This document shows, piece by piece, positions 53,726 through 63,777 of a stretch of 64,000 bases of DNA. Origin of the DNA: Macrosoma leucophasiata. Its lineage: Eukaryota; Arthropoda; Insecta; Lepidoptera; Hedylidae. The stretch is from assembly GCA_036365455.1 (NCBI GenBank), contig JAWQUS010000030.1, positions 14,032,001 to 14,096,000 on the forward strand, given 5' to 3'. The notes below the pieces were generated by a model, which was given only the letters and a program-made list of their open reading frames with translations, searched no databases and was not told where the DNA came from. Position numbers and translations under genes: made by a program. Each line of letters starts with the position of its first letter. The first letter of the stretch is position 1.

Positions 53726-54182
53726 TTAGTATTTATTTTTAAAAATCCAAATACACAAGATTGATTATTTCAGTCCACTTCACTACTGAATGCAGAATAC
53801 CGTGTATTATTATTATCTTATAATAACAAATAATGATCGACGGATGTAACAAAGACAATCAACGGTCATAAATATAATGGATCAGTTTTGATTATGGGAA
53901 ACGAAAAAATATTGCGAACATTAATCAGGTTAATAAAATGGGTAAAACCCAACCGCAACATGTGGGTTGTACAGTCGTCGACAAAGTTTAACGTTTAACT
54001 GTGCTAATATATTTTAAAACATGTGAATAAGCTGTGTTCATAGTGATTCAACACGTGTATTCGGTTTTGGTGAGGCGTATAATATTTGAGTTATCTTTTG
54101 TTTTGATTTGTGATCAGTGTCTTTATCAATCGATATAATGTGTTATGATCTCTTCTAAATTGTCTAACCAAGAATCAAGTTG

Positions 54183-54322
54183 CTACCATCCCATACAGTG
54201 CGAGTCAGATTAGTAAGATATGGGAATATCGAACAGCTACCATCCCATACAGTACGAGCCAGATTAGTAAGATATGGGAATATCAAATACCTACCATCCC
54301 ATACAGTACGAGTCAGATTATA
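54183..54322. repeat. 54-bp tandem repeat, about 2.6 copies
   Basis: CTACCATCCCATACAGTGCG begins at 54183, 54237 and 54291. Each full unit has CCCATA and TATGGG, so it can fold back on itself. Confidence 0.9.
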
Positions 54323-54424
54323 AAACTATTCTTATCGAGAATTGAATTAAGTATATATAATAAAATATTTTCTAAATAATCCTTTATTTAAAAAAAAGAT
54401 GTTATTTTATATAACCTTATAGTT

Positions 54425-54500
54425 TTTAAGTAACGAAGGTGACATCCAAGCATGCAGGTCAAATGGATGTTATATGATGACTGCAGCCTATGAGGTGAAC
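54425..54500 (-). repeat. SINE-A tail fragment
   Basis: AGTAACGAAGGTGACATCCA, GCATGCAGGTCAAATGGATG and GATGACTGCAGCCTATGAGG, diverged. Confidence 0.6.
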
Positions 54501-54889
54501 ACTTAAAGATTTTATCATGGCATATTCTCCTCCTAATCACAATACTGTTGTGAGTGTCTTTGGGGAAGTTTCTTTCCAGCTGTGGACGTCTCTGATGTTT
54601 TATGTGAGCGTTATCAATGCTATCATAGACCACAAGTTTAACGGCAAACACATGAAACTACAAATTCTACAAATGAAAAATACTTACTAAAAATGTAAAA
54701 TTAAATTTACATAATTAAGCTAATTTATCATTACATGTTTGTACTCTTGGTATTCGTAACTATCATCAGAATCTGATGAGATCATCGCTATGATTAAAGT
54801 TTAATTAAGTACCTAGTCATCTTATTTTTTTTCAAGATATTTTATTAACAAAAAAAACAATAAATTAATTTTAAAAATGGAATGAAAAA

Positions 54890-55025
54890 TTTGATTTCAT
54901 TCAGGAATCGAACCTTTGAACTCGTTAAGTCCAACCGCTTTACCACTAAGCTATCGAAGTCCACTGGACTGGTGGGTTATCCTGAGGTCGCAAGTCCGAT
55001 TCCTACCCCGAGTCAAATTTTTCTA
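54890..55025. repeat. Worn tRNA-like inverted pair
   Basis: The minus-oriented half (AGGAATCGAACCTTTGAACT, CAACCGCTTTACCACTAAGC) is followed by a plus half (TCCTGAGGTCGCAAGTCCGA, then TTCCTACC) and ends CGAGTCAAATTTTTCTACC. The layout is like 4788-5150 but with another tRNA-like sequence. A relative lies at 59035-59105. Confidence 0.5.
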
Positions 55026-55144
55026 CCTATTTTTCAATTAATATCTGATTTAATTAATATCTAATTGACTCGCGTGTGTTATTGCGAAAAATAAAAATAT
55101 GACAACGATTTATGCCTTGCAGAATCATAAATTTTAATTCTTTC

Positions 55145-55374
55145 TATAACCCTTTAAGGCCACTATGGTGTTTTTACACCCGGGCCGGAAAAAACGGAAA
55201 CAGTTATATTCCGTTTTTATCGCAGCTTTTAGAGATTTTGTGTATTCCTTAGGGATCGGTCGCCCGTAGCCACCCCGTAGCCCTCTGACGCGTGGGGATT
55301 GAGGACGTGCGCACACGCAGTTTCAGCGCTACGCTCCCAACCCGGTGTTTTTACACCCGTTAGGTAAAGTTATA
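55145..55374. mobile_element. Candidate MITE with a hairpin at each end
   Basis: TATAACCCTTTAAGG at the left and TAGGTAAAGTTATA at the right are loosely inverted. GGTGTTTTTACACC, itself a palindrome, occurs at 55167-55180 and 55344-55357. The interior is GC-rich (GCCCGTAGCCACCCCGTAGC). Superfamily unknown. Confidence 0.45.
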
Positions 55375-55447
55375 GTGCAAATCTAGAATGCTACCTTAAT
55401 TAAGTTTAAATTTTTACAATCAATGAATTTTACAGCAATTTTGTACT

Positions 55448-55675
55448 GCTGGTAGAGCTCCAGTGAACGAGCTCGCGGGCGTAGGCACCATCGCATCGAA
55501 GTGTCCAGTACTATCGTGTTCCGGTCAGTAATGTACAGCCCTGTAATTTCTGACACATTGAAATCTCTGGGTTCATGTATATGTTTATAGGCAATAGTAT
55601 TATTTACCTACCATCCATGTAAACTATACCTATACTTGTTTGCCACTTGCCACACAAAAAAACCTTTGTAACACC
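55448..55675 (+). repeat. SINE-A, with deletions
   Basis: CTGGTAGAGCTCCAGTGAAC, GCGGGCGTAGGCACCATCGC, GTACAGCCCTGTAATTTCTG and the tail CTTGTTTGCCACTTGCCACA, then AAAAAA. Confidence 0.75.
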
Positions 55676-56330
55676 TTAATCTTGTTTGAGTTTACTTCTA
55701 AACGTTATTTGTAGGAAAGTAGAAGAAGCGATGTATTTAGAACAATTTGGCTTTTTACTTAGAGGTATTCATAAACTATGTACCAATTAGTCAAATATTT
55801 AGTATGTAGGTAAACTTATGGGTAGTGATTTATTACTAAAGGCAGTATCCTTATGTATCCTTTTCTGGTTGAACATTTTAGGTAGGTAGGTATATGATAT
55901 CAAATAAGTAGATGGAGAAAAAACACAGAAACATAATTTTGTATACAAAATATAATTATAAAAATCTTTATATTCACAACGATAATAGAAAATACGAGTA
56001 AAATAAATGCAATTTTAGACTATCGTCTTACAGGTACAAATACACAGTTTTCAATTTCCTTTATCAAGGCTATTGTAGATAATAATAATACAATTTGCCA
56101 CCTGCGACTTAATTTTTAAACTAAACTAGATTCGTAACATAATAATTCTTACATTTACTACTTTAATGATAGATACGAGTATATAAATACATACCACGAC
56201 AATATAAAAATTAATTTTTATGCAAATTCCAAAATGATCTCACAAATATCACTGCCTAATAATGCTAAATGCTAAACAGACCACTACGGTTTGGTTGTAC
56301 CAAGATATTTATTAAAGTGAATGTCACTGT
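55676..56330 (-). other. 3' flank of gene copy 1
   Basis: No ORF. Parts of 55990-56120 resemble 62420-62545 downstream of gene copy 2 (AAATGCAATTTT, CAGTTTT, TTTGCC[A/G]CCTGCGAC), so the duplication that made the two genes extends into the 3' flank or long 3' UTR. Confidence 0.5.
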
Positions 56331-56632
56331 AAAATTTTACATCCTTCTCAAGATTTAATTTTGTTAAAGAAGGATGTAAAATTTTACAAAATCTTTAACA
56401 AATATTACGATGCAATCGAACCTAAGTTGTTTCAACAAACAATTTTGAACACTGATAAAACAGGGAATAACATCACAGATATTAAAAAACATATCGCTTC
56501 TTTACAAGAATAATGTGACATTTCATATAGAACGATTTAGATGAAATTTCACGTTATTCTTGTAAGAATAATGTTGCATTTCATAAAGAACGATTTAGAT
56601 GAAATGTCACATTATTCTTGTTAAGAGGCGAT
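56331..56632. repeat. Two hairpins next to gene copy 1
   Basis: GTAAAATTTTACATCCTTCT at 56331 is inverted as AGAAGGATGTAAAATTTTAC ending at 56389. CATATCGCTTCTTTACAAGA (56490) is inverted, with small differences, at 56632, and between them ATAGAACGATTTAGATGAAA is repeated. They lie 75-375 bases past the stop codon and could be in the 3' UTR. Confidence 0.75.
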
Positions 56633-56706
56633 ATGGTCTTTGGAATAACGTGAATTCTTCGAACTGGTTGTTTCTAGCACGATCTATCATCTCTTTCTTG
56701 ATTTTT

Positions 56707-57015
56707 TTACTTATCAATGAAGCTATTTGGTCTCAATGGATAGGTCTGGGGCTTTCTCCTCAGCATATCATATTGTTTGAAGTTGAGGTACCAGAAGGGT
56801 CTGCTATCAATCGGCATACGATTCAGTCGGTTGATCAAGTTCCCATCTCCTCTAGCCTCAATCGGTGCGCCTGAATTTTCTCCGAATCTATTTGAAAGAG
56901 GTTCAGAGTCCAGCTGGGGATATCCAATTGGCGAACGCCCGGCGTAGAATGGTCTTTGGGCTTCAATCAAAACGAGCATTGAAGTAAGGGCGAGTGCGAT
57001 TTTGAGGATGGCCAT
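56707..57015 (-). CDS. Small secreted protein, paralogue 1
   Basis: 102 residues. Residues 1-19 (MAILKIALALTSMLVLIEA) form a signal peptide with likely cleavage after Ala19, leaving an 83-residue mature protein starting QRPFYAG. The mature part is rich in Pro, Arg and Asn, has no cysteine and no membrane segment; notable motifs are SPIGYPQLDSEPLSNRFGE, NLINRLNRMPIDSRPFWYLN and PQTYPLRPNSFIDK. It should be exported, into haemolymph, a gland lumen or another extracellular site. I do not recognise a named family. About 90 of 102 positions match paralogue 2 at 62790, and conservation is strongest in the central region. The ATG lies five bases after a splice acceptor (TTTTACAG) at 57021-57023, so the whole coding region is one exon. 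The intron has taken up a LINE tail (57240-57285) and a SINE-B (57299-57580). Confidence 0.85.
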   Translation of the reverse strand: MAILKIALALTSMLVLIEAQRPFYAGRSPIGYPQLDSEPLSNRFGENSGAPIEARGDGNLINRLNRMPIDSRPFWYLNFKQYDMLRRKPQTYPLRPNSFIDK

Positions 57016-57020
57016 TTTAT

Positions 57021-57774
57021 CTGTAAAATAAAATAAGCCGGATGATTTTGGGAAAATAATTTCATTAATTTAGGCGGCGGGGAATGAAAAATAGATTGTG
57101 ATGATGATGAGACATTCTACTGATATACTTTTTACATTAGTATATTATATTTAGTTTTATCTTAGTGATATTCTTGACTATACATATATTTTTTATTTTG
57201 CTTGAAATATATATCAAGTGTTATTGCCTTTAATTTATTTTGCCTACCCCGTTAGGGACCTGGCGTGAAGATACATACATTAATATTTGGGTACTTTAAC
57301 TGCCTCAGTAGCTTGGTGATAACAGGCCACTACTACTACGTTGGGATCCTGGGTTCGAATCCTAGGTCGGGCGATATCAGAGGTAACGGAGTAAAATCCT
57401 TTATATCTGGTACCCAGCACCCCAAAGTTTGGTAATATGCCCGGAGACATCAATAGGCTCGCCACCTGTTACATGGGCCAAAACGTAACCGGCGATTCGT
57501 GAATGTTTTCGTGACATGCTTTAATGTCATTTACCTCTGCCTACTCTTTCGGGGATTACAGGCGTAAATTTACGTACATACGTACTTTTTATACAAAAAG
57601 GTTGTTCAACGCAAAAACATAGGTAACACAGATATCAATCATTTTCAATAGATGAAATTATTTTTTTTTATTACTTTTTTCAAAAATTAGTCATTATTTA
57701 ATTACCTATAACCTATTTTAAAATGGAAATACATAATTGAAATTTAACTTTAAAATTATATAAGAATAAAATAC
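57021..57774 (-). other. Predicted 5'-UTR intron of paralogue 1
   Basis: Donor CAG|GTATTT at 57774 and acceptor TTTTACAG ending at 57021 bound a 754-base intron. It contains a LINE 3' tail (GGCGTGAAGATACATACAT, 57240-57285) and a plus-strand SINE-B (57299-57580) absent from the equivalent intron of paralogue 2. Confidence 0.55.
57299..57580 (+). repeat. SINE-B inside the intron of paralogue 1
   Basis: TGCCTCAGTAGCTTGGTGAT and TGGGTTCGAATCCTAGGTCG give the tRNA-like head. GTTTGGTAATATGCCCGGAG and TTTCGGGGATTACAGGCGTA follow. It lies antisense to the gene. Confidence 0.85.
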
Positions 57775-57880
57775 CTGTAATTATTATGGCGTGTTTCGAT
57801 TTCAGTCAATATATCCGATAGAGCTGGGACATTGATGGTCGCACGACTTATGTGAAGGAAGCACTAGCGAGTTATAGCCT
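57775..57880 (-). promoter_or_regulatory. Candidate first exon and promoter of paralogue 1
   Basis: Upstream of the donor at 57774, the minus strand contains AAGTCGTGCGAC, which aligns with AAGACGTGCGAC upstream of paralogue 2. A TATAAC box lies at 57876-57871 and a TCACA initiator-like motif at 57855-57851. The spacing of about 23 bases is short for TATA to start. Predicted only. Confidence 0.35.
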
Positions 57881-58499
57881 GCATTTGATACTTACGCGGT
57901 ATTTAAGGGACTATCAATAACGTTGTGCGTAATAAACAATATATAGCTTATACGTCTGGGGTGCTGTCTAATTTTGTTTATGAATCATGTTGGTATTTGC
58001 AGAATGAATATAATTGTTGTTAAGTATCATTGTGGTTTCATTTCCCCTTGTCATTCAGTTCCCCAGTTCATTGTCCCTGAAGCAGGAGATGGACCCTATA
58101 AGGTCCAAAAACAATAAGAAATCAATTGTCATATTTCTTGTGCTGCCTGAGGGTGTCGGGACGTGGTTACCTCACCGCACAAGTGGAGGAGAAATCTTCC
58201 GTTAATGCAATCATCCGGTCAACAATGCAGTCAGTCAACCGGTCAACAATGGCGGTAAAATCACTATAATGGCTGTCGTAAATACAATAACGCGGTTTGG
58301 GCAGTAGACTCCCGCGACGAAACTAACGCAACGGCGTTCGTCAACCTGCATGCTAATTGCAACACCTGAACGATTATGGCCTAAACTCCATAGAGGAGGT
58401 TTTTTCCCGCTGTTCGACATTCGACGAAGTCACGGGTAATAGCTAGGTTAAATTAGCCTGTTTCAGTGGTATTCAAATTAAATATGTGATACGGGCGCA
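57881..58499. other. Unassigned sequence with a MITE end
   Basis: 58230-58445 ends TTCGACGAAGTCACGGGTAA, then TAGCTAGG, a dispersed-element terminus. The part before it is unassigned. Short open frames here lack support. Confidence 0.4.
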
Positions 58500-58600
58500 G
58501 TCGGGTGGGTGATGGGCGTGATGGGTGACCGCTAGTGGCAAAATTAAAATATGCGTTTCCATGCTTCGGAGGGCACGTGCCCAGCAGTGGGACGCATCGC
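58500..58600 (+). repeat. Family C repeat with large deletion
   Basis: GTGATGGGTGACCGCTAGTG and ATGCTTCGGAGGGCACGTGC, then directly CCCAGCAGTGGGACGCATC. The middle of about 200 bases is missing. Confidence 0.75.
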
Positions 58601-58675
58601 TATGCTCTTTAGGAACCTATTAAAAATTAAACTGTCTCTGTACGAAGTTTCATCAAAATTTCCTTTGAGGTGAAA

Positions 58676-59735
58676 ATAAAAACCGGCCAAGTGCAAACTG
58701 GACTCGCGTGCACGGAATTCTGTAAAATTTAGGAATTTTCTATGTTTATTGAAATAAAGACTATTTTTAGGATTTATTATGCGTATGTTAAACTAAAATG
58801 ATTATTTAAAATCAACCGATTTTACAGATAACCTATTGTGTCATGTTTACAAAATTCCATCTTAATTGGTACAGTACTTTGCGAAAAAATGTCTTTGGGT
58901 AAGACAGACAGACACGAGCACCCCAAAAATAACAATTTCATTTTTGCATTACATTCAAATATCGTTAGATGGTGGAATTTTAATCGTCATCTTACCGTAA
59001 CCGAATAGGTATACTTTTAATGGAAAGAACGATTTGACTTCTAGCAGGAATCGAACATGCAACCTCAGGATAACCAGTCCAACCGTTTTACCACTACAAT
59101 CTACACCAAAAAATTTCTTACCATATCTTCCTTTTTAGGGTTCCGTAGGAAACAAGGAATCCTTATAGTTTCGCCATGTCCGTCTGTCTGTCTGTCTGTC
59201 CATCCGCGGTTTAGCGCAACAACTATTGGTACTTAAGACACACACCTTTATCACGCCGACATAGTGGTAGTATAAAAACATGAAAAACTAATATTTATAG
59301 TGCCTCCCCTACATGTAACTCGCGAATTTTTTTTTATTATTCGTTTTTCATAAAGTGTGGGATATCGTTGGATAGGTCTTTCAAAAATGTTAGAGATGTG
59401 CTGTTATCATTTTTCGATTTAATTAACTGTTTGTGACTTATTTATTAAGCTTTAAAGTGCCATTTTTTTTTAGAGTCAAGTGTCCCCCTCCCTCTGCCAA
59501 CCAAACGGTTGTTGTTAGAAATTCCAACGTTATGGCAATAGTAGCTTTATATAACGAAATTAAAAGGAAAACTATCACACTTAAGTTGGCTTTTTGCGAG
59601 TAATAGTCGACCAAATGTATTTTACTCGAAATTTTTGATCAACTCCACAGAAAGTTTTTTTTATTCATTACATTACAAAAACCTACAAACTACGGAACTC
59701 TAAACTGCGCGTGGCCCGACAGGCACCGGTTTTTT
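58676..59735. mobile_element. AAACCGGCCAAGTGC foldback family, long copy
   Basis: The left terminus AAAACCGGCCAAGTGCAAAC is mirrored by GCGTGGCCCGACAGGCACCG, then GTTTTTTC. An inner pair GGGTTCCGTAGG (59138) and CTACGGAACTCTA (59690) also inverts. 59215-59590 matches 29370-29760. A worn tRNA-like segment (AGGAATCGAACATGCAACCT) sits at 59035-59105. Confidence 0.75.
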
Positions 59736-60127
59736 CTTTAGGTAGCTAATTTCTTAGTTTTTAATTTTATAAGTTGTGTAATGCTGGTGTTGGGCTATTC
59801 ATTAAATAATACATAGCTGAGAAGTGTACGACCTGTCTTATCACTTATGGTGGTAGAGTTCCAGTAGGAGGCCCTTTACTGGTAGTAGATCCAGCGTAGC
59901 AGCTCGAAGGCATATGCACCACCGCATTACCTAATGTATCTACCGCTAAATGGTAGTGTTCAGCACTATGGTATTCCGGTTAGATGGTTATGTATGGCCC
60001 CGTAATAACCTATCACAGAGACATAACTAAAGTCTCAGGGGTGGCAACGCATCTGCATTTTGGCCTGTCTTTGAGTGGGTGTTTATAGACTGCATTTATC
60101 GCTTGACATCAATAAGATAATGCATGC

Positions 60128-60366
60128 TTTTATTTAAAGAAAAAATTGACTTCAGGCGAGACTCGAACTCGCGGCCTACTGGGAATCTAGTCCAGCCGCT
60201 CTTCCAATTGAGCTACTGAAGTCCTGCCCGATTTTGTCAAATCTTTCCTTCACATTTATTGCATTGCTTTATGGTAGCAGCAGCGCCATCTATTGCCAAC
60301 TATGCTGAACTCTTTAAATAAAATATATTTCACAAGCATGTGTTAATGCGAAATAATATAAAACAA
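60128..60366 (-). mobile_element. tRNA-carrying element, copy F
   Basis: On the minus strand: full left terminus (TTGTTTTATATTATTTCGCA), core with GCATAGTTGGCAATAGATGG, tRNA-like sequence at 60222-60149, and a shortened right terminus (TTTTTTCTTTAAATAAAA). It is flanked by an 11-base duplication, AATGCATGCTT. Confidence 0.8.
60149..60222 (-). tRNA. tRNA-like sequence, copy F
   Basis: 74 nt; acceptor ACTTCAG with CTGAAGT is now fully paired, unlike other copies which start with G. A box and B box are intact (GCGAGTTCGAGTCTCGC). Anticodon loop as in copy A. Confidence 0.5.
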
Positions 60367-60609
60367 TTAATGCATGCTTGTTTGCCACATTCATTTCATA
60401 AAAAAGACACGCCTCCCACTCGCGCATTTATAAATTAGCGTAAAAACCCAGACTCTTCAACCTCACCCGCGTGTTCTCGCTTATCTCATGACGTATTATC
60501 TGACGGGTTTTGCAATTTTCAATCATCCTACGTTACTGAACTGCAGTTACAGTTTTATTCATTTATTTCCTTAATTATAATTATACCAAACTAGCGGCCT
60601 ACCTTTTCT

Positions 60610-60900
60610 TTTTTTTTTATGTTATGGAAGTGGCAAACAAGCATGCAGTTCACATTGATGTTAAGTGATGACTGCAGCCTATAGACACTTACAGAAAGAC
60701 CAAGGTCAAAATGCAGATGCGTTGCCACTCCTGAGGCCTAAGGTGTTATGCCACTGTGCCGGAAATTACAGGGCCGTACATTACCACCTGACCGGAACAC
60801 GATAGTGCTGAACACTACCATTTAGCGGCAAGTATATTAGGTAATGCGGTGGTGCCTACGCCCGCGAGCTCCGTCACTGGAGCTCTACCACCAGTAAACC
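60610..60900 (-). repeat. SINE-A, near full length
   Basis: GGAAGTGGCAAACAAGCATG to GGAGCTCTACCACCAGTAAA. It can serve as the reference copy for the family in this window, with no large gaps. Confidence 0.85.
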
Positions 60901-60954
60901 TACATAACTACTTCCTATATTACTCGTATTACTTAGATATTGGTAATATATAGA

Positions 60955-61322
60955 AGCACGCGTGGCCCCGCGGCTGGTGTAGAGGCGCAAGCGACCTACT
61001 CGGTTAAGCGATAAGTGCGCGGTCGGGTGAGTGATGGGTGACCGCTAGTGGCAAATTAAAATGCACTTTTCCGTGCTTCGGAGGGCACGTTAAGCCGTCG
61101 GTGTCCCGGTTGCTATCGATAGATAGCAGTCGTTAAATCTTGTCGGAGGCCTTATGGGCGGTTTGAAAACATCCGATAGCGGGTTGGCCATTAACCCTTA
61201 TCTCCACCAACCCGCATTGGAGCAGCGTGGTGGAGTAAGCTCCAAGCCTCCTCCCAAGAAGGGGAGAGACTCGTTCTCAGCAGTGGGACGTAACAAGTGT
61301 TGCCATTATTATTATTTATAAT
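60955..61322 (+). repeat. Family C repeat, near-complete copy
   Basis: ACGCGTGGCCCCGCGGCTGG to CTCAGCAGTGGGACGTAACA, then ATTATTATT. Same order as 8812 and 41685. Confidence 0.8.
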
Positions 61323-61585
61323 GCACTAGCTGTTGCCCGCGGCTCTGCCTGCGCCTGCGGCTGCGTGTAGTTCGCTTTTTGTGAAACCTGTTAAAACTCA
61401 TTAAATCATCCCATGACATCCCACAGGAACACTTTTTCGGGATAAAAACTATCCGATGTGTTAATCTAAGTTACCCTCTATCTGTGTGCCTAATTTCATG
61501 ACAAACAGTTCAGTAGTTTTTGCGTGATGGAGTAACAAACAAACAAACATACAAACTTTCGCATTTATAATATTTATACGATAGA
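61323..61585 (+). repeat. Dispersed repeat E, copy 3 (longer subtype)
   Basis: CACTAGCTGTTGCCCGCGGC to CGCATTTATAATATTTATAC, with GTAACAAACAAACAAACATA before the end. Confidence 0.8.
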
Positions 61586-61745
61586 CCGTAATAACTATCA
61601 GAGAGACATAACAACTAAGTCTCAGGGCTGGCAACGCATCTGCATTTAACCTTTGGTCTTTGTGTGGGTGTCTATAGGCTGCAGTCATCACTTAACATCA
61701 ATGTAAGCTGCATGCATAGCTGCCACGTTTATTACTTTAAAAAAA
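61586..61745 (+). repeat. SINE-A 3' half
   Basis: GAGACATAACAACTAAGTCT, TGTGTGGGTGTCTATAGGCT and GCATGCATAGCTGCCACGTT, followed by an A run. Confidence 0.75.
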
Positions 61746-61867
61746 AATACTTGTCAAGCTGCTTAAGTAATTATTTTTTTATTGTGATTTAGATTTTAAT
61801 AATACATAAAATATTTAGAAATACAATTACATACAACGGAATTTGTCTTTTATTTTACTTTTGTATA

Positions 61868-62155
61868 ACCTGCCTCAGTAGCCTAGTGGTAGCAGGCCAC
61901 TTTTACTACGCTGAGTTCGATTCTCGAGGTCGGCTATCAGAGATAATGGCGTAAATTTCTTTATCATCATCAATTTTCTTAAAAATTTTCTAGTACCTCG
62001 AAGTTTGATAATGTGCCCGGACATGTCAACAGGCTCGCCACCTGTTACATGGGCAAAAACGTAACTCGCGAATCGTGGGTGTTTGCATGTTTGTATGCTT
62101 GAATGCATGCATTAACCTGCCTATCCCTTCGGGGATTACAGGCGCGTAGTTACGT
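61868..62155 (+). repeat. SINE-B, tRNA-headed copy
   Basis: TGCCTCAGTAGCCTAGTGGT keeps the A box. The B box is shortened to GAGTTCGATTCTCG. The tail is CTTCGGGGATTACAGGCGCG. Confidence 0.8.
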
Positions 62156-62789
62156 TTTATTTGTATAACCTGAATACATTATTTGAATCCACAGCTGATG
62201 AAAGAAGAAAGGAATGAAACTGAAAAATCTTCCAACAATGATTGGATCTTTGCAATTTCGATTTAACGTAATACGTATACTTTCAAGTTTGAATTGAAAC
62301 TACTTATCATTACACTTTTTTGACTTTGGTAGACACATTGAAAGAAAGAAGAATATTCTAACGATATATTTAATTAAAAATAAATAACAGTCAACTAGGT
62401 AAAAAAAATTAATAGAAATACAACAACAAATGCAATTTTTGACTAAATTCAAAGAAAAATGGAAATACGACAGTTTTACAATGATACTTCACACTTCCTT
62501 TTTAACATACTAAGTTATTTGCCGCCTGCGACATCATGGAAAGTGATTATATAACTAAAAGAACAAACAAACAAACTTTCACTTTTTCAACACTTGACTG
62601 TGTTGCTTCCTACTCCATTTGAGTTGGAATAATTTTAATACCAAAACGCAATAATTTGGAATAACAAGTTCAAAACACAGGGAACACCATTTTCGTAATA
62701 TCACAGTCAGTATTAGCACCGATTCTCCTCGTTCCCCGGGCAACGTAACTCTTTTGATAAATTGGACTTTGTTTCTTTTAGGCATTATT
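62156..62789 (-). other. 3' flank of gene copy 2
   Basis: No coding region. Motifs TTTGCCGCCTGCGACATC and AAATGCAATTTTTGACTAAA resemble the 3' flank of paralogue 1. The 73-codon frame at 62579 has no homologous open frame beside paralogue 1, so I do not call it. Confidence 0.5.
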
Positions 62790-63098
62790 TTATTTGTCAA
62801 TGAAGTTGTTTGGCCTTAAAGGATAGGTCTGAGGTTTCTTCCTCAGTTCCTCGTATTGCTTGTAATTGAGGTACCAGAATGGTCTGCTGTCAATTGGCAT
62901 GCGGTTGAGTCGGTTGATCAAGTTGCCATCTCCTTTGGCCTCAATCGGTGCGCCTGAATCTTCCCCGAATCTATTTGATAGAGGTTCAGAGTCCAGCTGT
63001 GGATATCCAATCGGTGAAAGTCCGGCGTAGAAAGGTCTTTGGGCTTCAATTAAAACGAGCATAGCAGTAAGGGCGAGTGTGATTTTGAAGACGGCCAT
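62790..63098 (-). CDS. Small secreted protein, paralogue 2
   Basis: 102 residues with a signal peptide at 1-19 (MAVFKITLALTAMLVLIEA) and a predicted mature N-terminus QRPFYAGLSPIGYPQ. It is the same length as paralogue 1 with about 12 substitutions, several conservative (N47D, R55K, F79Y, D83E). No cysteines and no membrane anchor, so a small extracellular peptide or protein. Conservation of the whole mature region, with no frame damage, indicates both copies are under constraint. The ATG is five bases after the acceptor TTCTCAG (63104-63106), the same spacing as in paralogue 1. Function is not recognised; roles in haemolymph, immunity, silk or reproduction would all be guesses. Confidence 0.87.
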   Translation of the reverse strand: MAVFKITLALTAMLVLIEAQRPFYAGLSPIGYPQLDSEPLSNRFGEDSGAPIEAKGDGNLINRLNRMPIDSRPFWYLNYKQYEELRKKPQTYPLRPNNFIDK

Positions 63099-63103
63099 TG
63101 TGT

Positions 63104-63777
63104 CTGAGAATTAAAAAGAAAATTAGTTAGTTATTTTTGTGTACTTTGCTATACTTTTGAGGATTTTTTTTTCGTTGCCAGTTGATAGCAGTAATACAAC
63201 AAATTTATTCGTACTTGGATCGACCTCAGCTGACCCTAGTAAACTTTGGAGTAAAATATTTAATTTTTATTTATGTATTTTAACAGCAAAAATTTTAATA
63301 AAATAGAAAATGGTTAACTAATGTTACTTAAATCTTATTTTTAGAGGTAATGAATTGTAAAATACTATCATTGGAATATGGATTCAATGCAAAACTAATA
63401 TCAGTCCCGAGGGCATCGTTATCCGTCACAAAAAATAATAAATAAAACCTTCTAGATTCTAATAATGGTTAAGACGCAATTGAATTCTAATGTGTTCATC
63501 ATTATTATAAAGACAGACACACAATGCGATGCAAAAACACAGTTAAACTGAAACTTAACTGCGAAAAAAAACGCTTGATTTTTTTAAAATTAATTCAAAA
63601 AAGACATTTAACTTGATATAAATTTTCACACTAATGTTATAACACGATCTCACTGCGAAAGATGCTTAAAATATTTTATCAGTTTATTTTGATTAATTTG
63701 CACTACGCCTTTAATTTTTACTATCATTATCGTTACAAAATAACCTATTAAAAACATTTAAAGTAAACAAAAGTTAC
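63104..63777 (-). other. Predicted 5'-UTR intron of paralogue 2
   Basis: Donor CAG|GTAACT at 63777 and acceptor TTCTCAG ending at 63104 give a 674-base intron, AT-rich and free of obvious transposons, unlike the one in paralogue 1. Confidence 0.6.

Larger units (their letters stand above)
59850..60410 (+). repeat. SINE-A split by a tRNA-carrying element
   Basis: The SINE runs GGTAGAGTTCCAGTAGGAGG to CATCAATAAGATAATGCATG, is interrupted at about 60128-60366, and resumes AATGCATGCTTGTTTGCCAC, then ATTCATTTCATAAAAAA. A duplicated AATGCATGCTT borders the insertion on both sides. Confidence 0.8.

Noticed and set aside
55134..55316. 60-codon minus-strand frame rich in Arg and Lys
   Set aside because: It falls within the candidate MITE with terminal hairpins and has no support as a gene.
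62579..62800. 73-codon minus-strand frame below paralogue 2
   Set aside because: No counterpart in the homologous flank of paralogue 1 and no domain; probably 3' UTR.
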